From positions 90,657 to 154,656 of the forward strand of contig NZ_JAAXPF010000005.1 of assembly GCF_012396315.1 (NCBI RefSeq): 64,000 nt of DNA, in the 5' to 3' direction. A model generated the notes under the pieces. That model saw nothing but the letters and a program-made list of their open reading frames with translations. It did no database searches and was not told the DNA's origin. The position numbers and the translations under genes were made by a program. Of the stretch, positions 63,879 to 64,000 are shown piece by piece. The first letter of the stretch is position 1; every line of letters begins with the position of its first letter. This stretch comes from Corynebacterium mucifaciens (GTDB taxonomy: Bacteria > Actinomycetota > Actinomycetes > Mycobacteriales > Mycobacteriaceae).

Positions 63879-64000
63879 TGCTGACTATTTCTTGGACCAC
63901 TGGGGGCTTTTATACGCTCAGTGCCTGTCGGTACTGGGCGATGGTTGTATATCCTTCGGTCAGCGTCGACTTCAACCGTTCGTGGTTGTAGAAATCGACG
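63879..64000 (-). mobile_element. Second IS3-type element, one end only
   Basis: A transposase 3' end runs into the right edge. By analogy with the first element, the terminus should be near 63879, where TGCTGACTATTTCTTGGACC begins with TG. The terminal sequence differs from that of the first element, so this is a different IS. It lies about 80 bases upstream of the PH-domain promoter. Confidence 0.7.
63910..64000 (-). CDS. IS3-type transposase, C-terminal end only
   Basis: The last 29 residues before the TAA read D-F-Y-N-H-E-R-L-K-S-T-L near their start and end in T-T-I-A-Q-Y-R-Q-A-L-S-V. This is the standard C-terminus of IS3 OrfB transposases and is related to the end of the transposase at 26124. 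The rest lies outside the window. Confidence 0.85.
   Translation of the reverse strand, partial: VDFYNHERLKSTLTEGYTTIAQYRQALSV

Overview
The window comes from a high-GC, mycolate-type actinobacterium, almost certainly a Corynebacterium. It carries a single-chain type I fatty acid synthase, fused AccBC biotin carboxylase/carrier subunits with small AccE subunits, monomeric NADP isocitrate dehydrogenase, a prpDBC cluster next to a PrpR/RamB-type regulator, and the thtR-accBC, pyc and upp/NlpC-P60 neighbourhoods known from corynebacteria. Many start codons lie 6 to 8 bases after a TAnnnT -10 box, so leaderless transcripts look common.

Layout. 1-6.6 kb: acyl-CoA carboxylase region (3' end of an accD paralog, accE, maf, a DUF3151 gene, a Cj0069-family ATP-grasp gene, thtR, accBC, a GNAT gene). 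6.7-18 kb: pyruvate carboxylase, the prpDBC operon and divergent prpR, a flavoprotein disulfide reductase (lpdA) and an M20 amidohydrolase. 18-26 kb: a small lipoprotein, an XRE regulator, upp, a helical protein with an NlpC/P60 hydrolase, an internally duplicated unknown protein, a TRIC channel, a D,D-carboxypeptidase and a YihY protein. 26.0-27.9 kb: an intact IS3-type element lying between two 24-bp inverted arms. 28-30 kb: trpS, a frameshifted glutamine amidotransferase and acpS. 30.2-43 kb: a lipid-synthesis cluster (accD, the 9-kb fas, a second accE and a second accBC), followed by biotin synthase and its accessory protein BsaP. 44-48 kb: a lipoprotein, exonuclease III and icd.

48.6-51.4 kb is a foreign-looking cassette, lower in GC by eye. 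It encodes a very short lactococcin-972-like secreted peptide, a bacteriocin-associated membrane protein and an ABC ATPase. It lies between icd and a decayed second copy of an icd 3' fragment. 51.8-54.3 kb: metY-metX. 54-60 kb: a metallophosphoesterase, a duplicated unknown protein and an FbpABC-type ABC importer. 60-63.8 kb: DUF3017, folD, trmL and two PH-domain membrane proteins. A second IS3-type element begins at the right edge.

Functional thread. Three biotin-carrying enzymes (two AccBC and Pyc) sit with bioB/bsaP, which has a BioQ-like operator. Pyc and the methylcitrate cycle connect propionyl-CoA and pyruvate to the TCA cycle. The accD-fas-accE-accBC run would give the synthase its own malonyl-CoA supply, and acpS, transcribed divergently from accD, would activate the synthase's ACP domain.

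The most unusual non-coding feature is a ~130-bp element present twice in opposite orientation (1652-1784 and 6592-6733), each time between convergent genes. Each copy has two hairpins with CGTCTAG/CTAGACG-type arms flanking a conserved spacer of exactly 60 bases.
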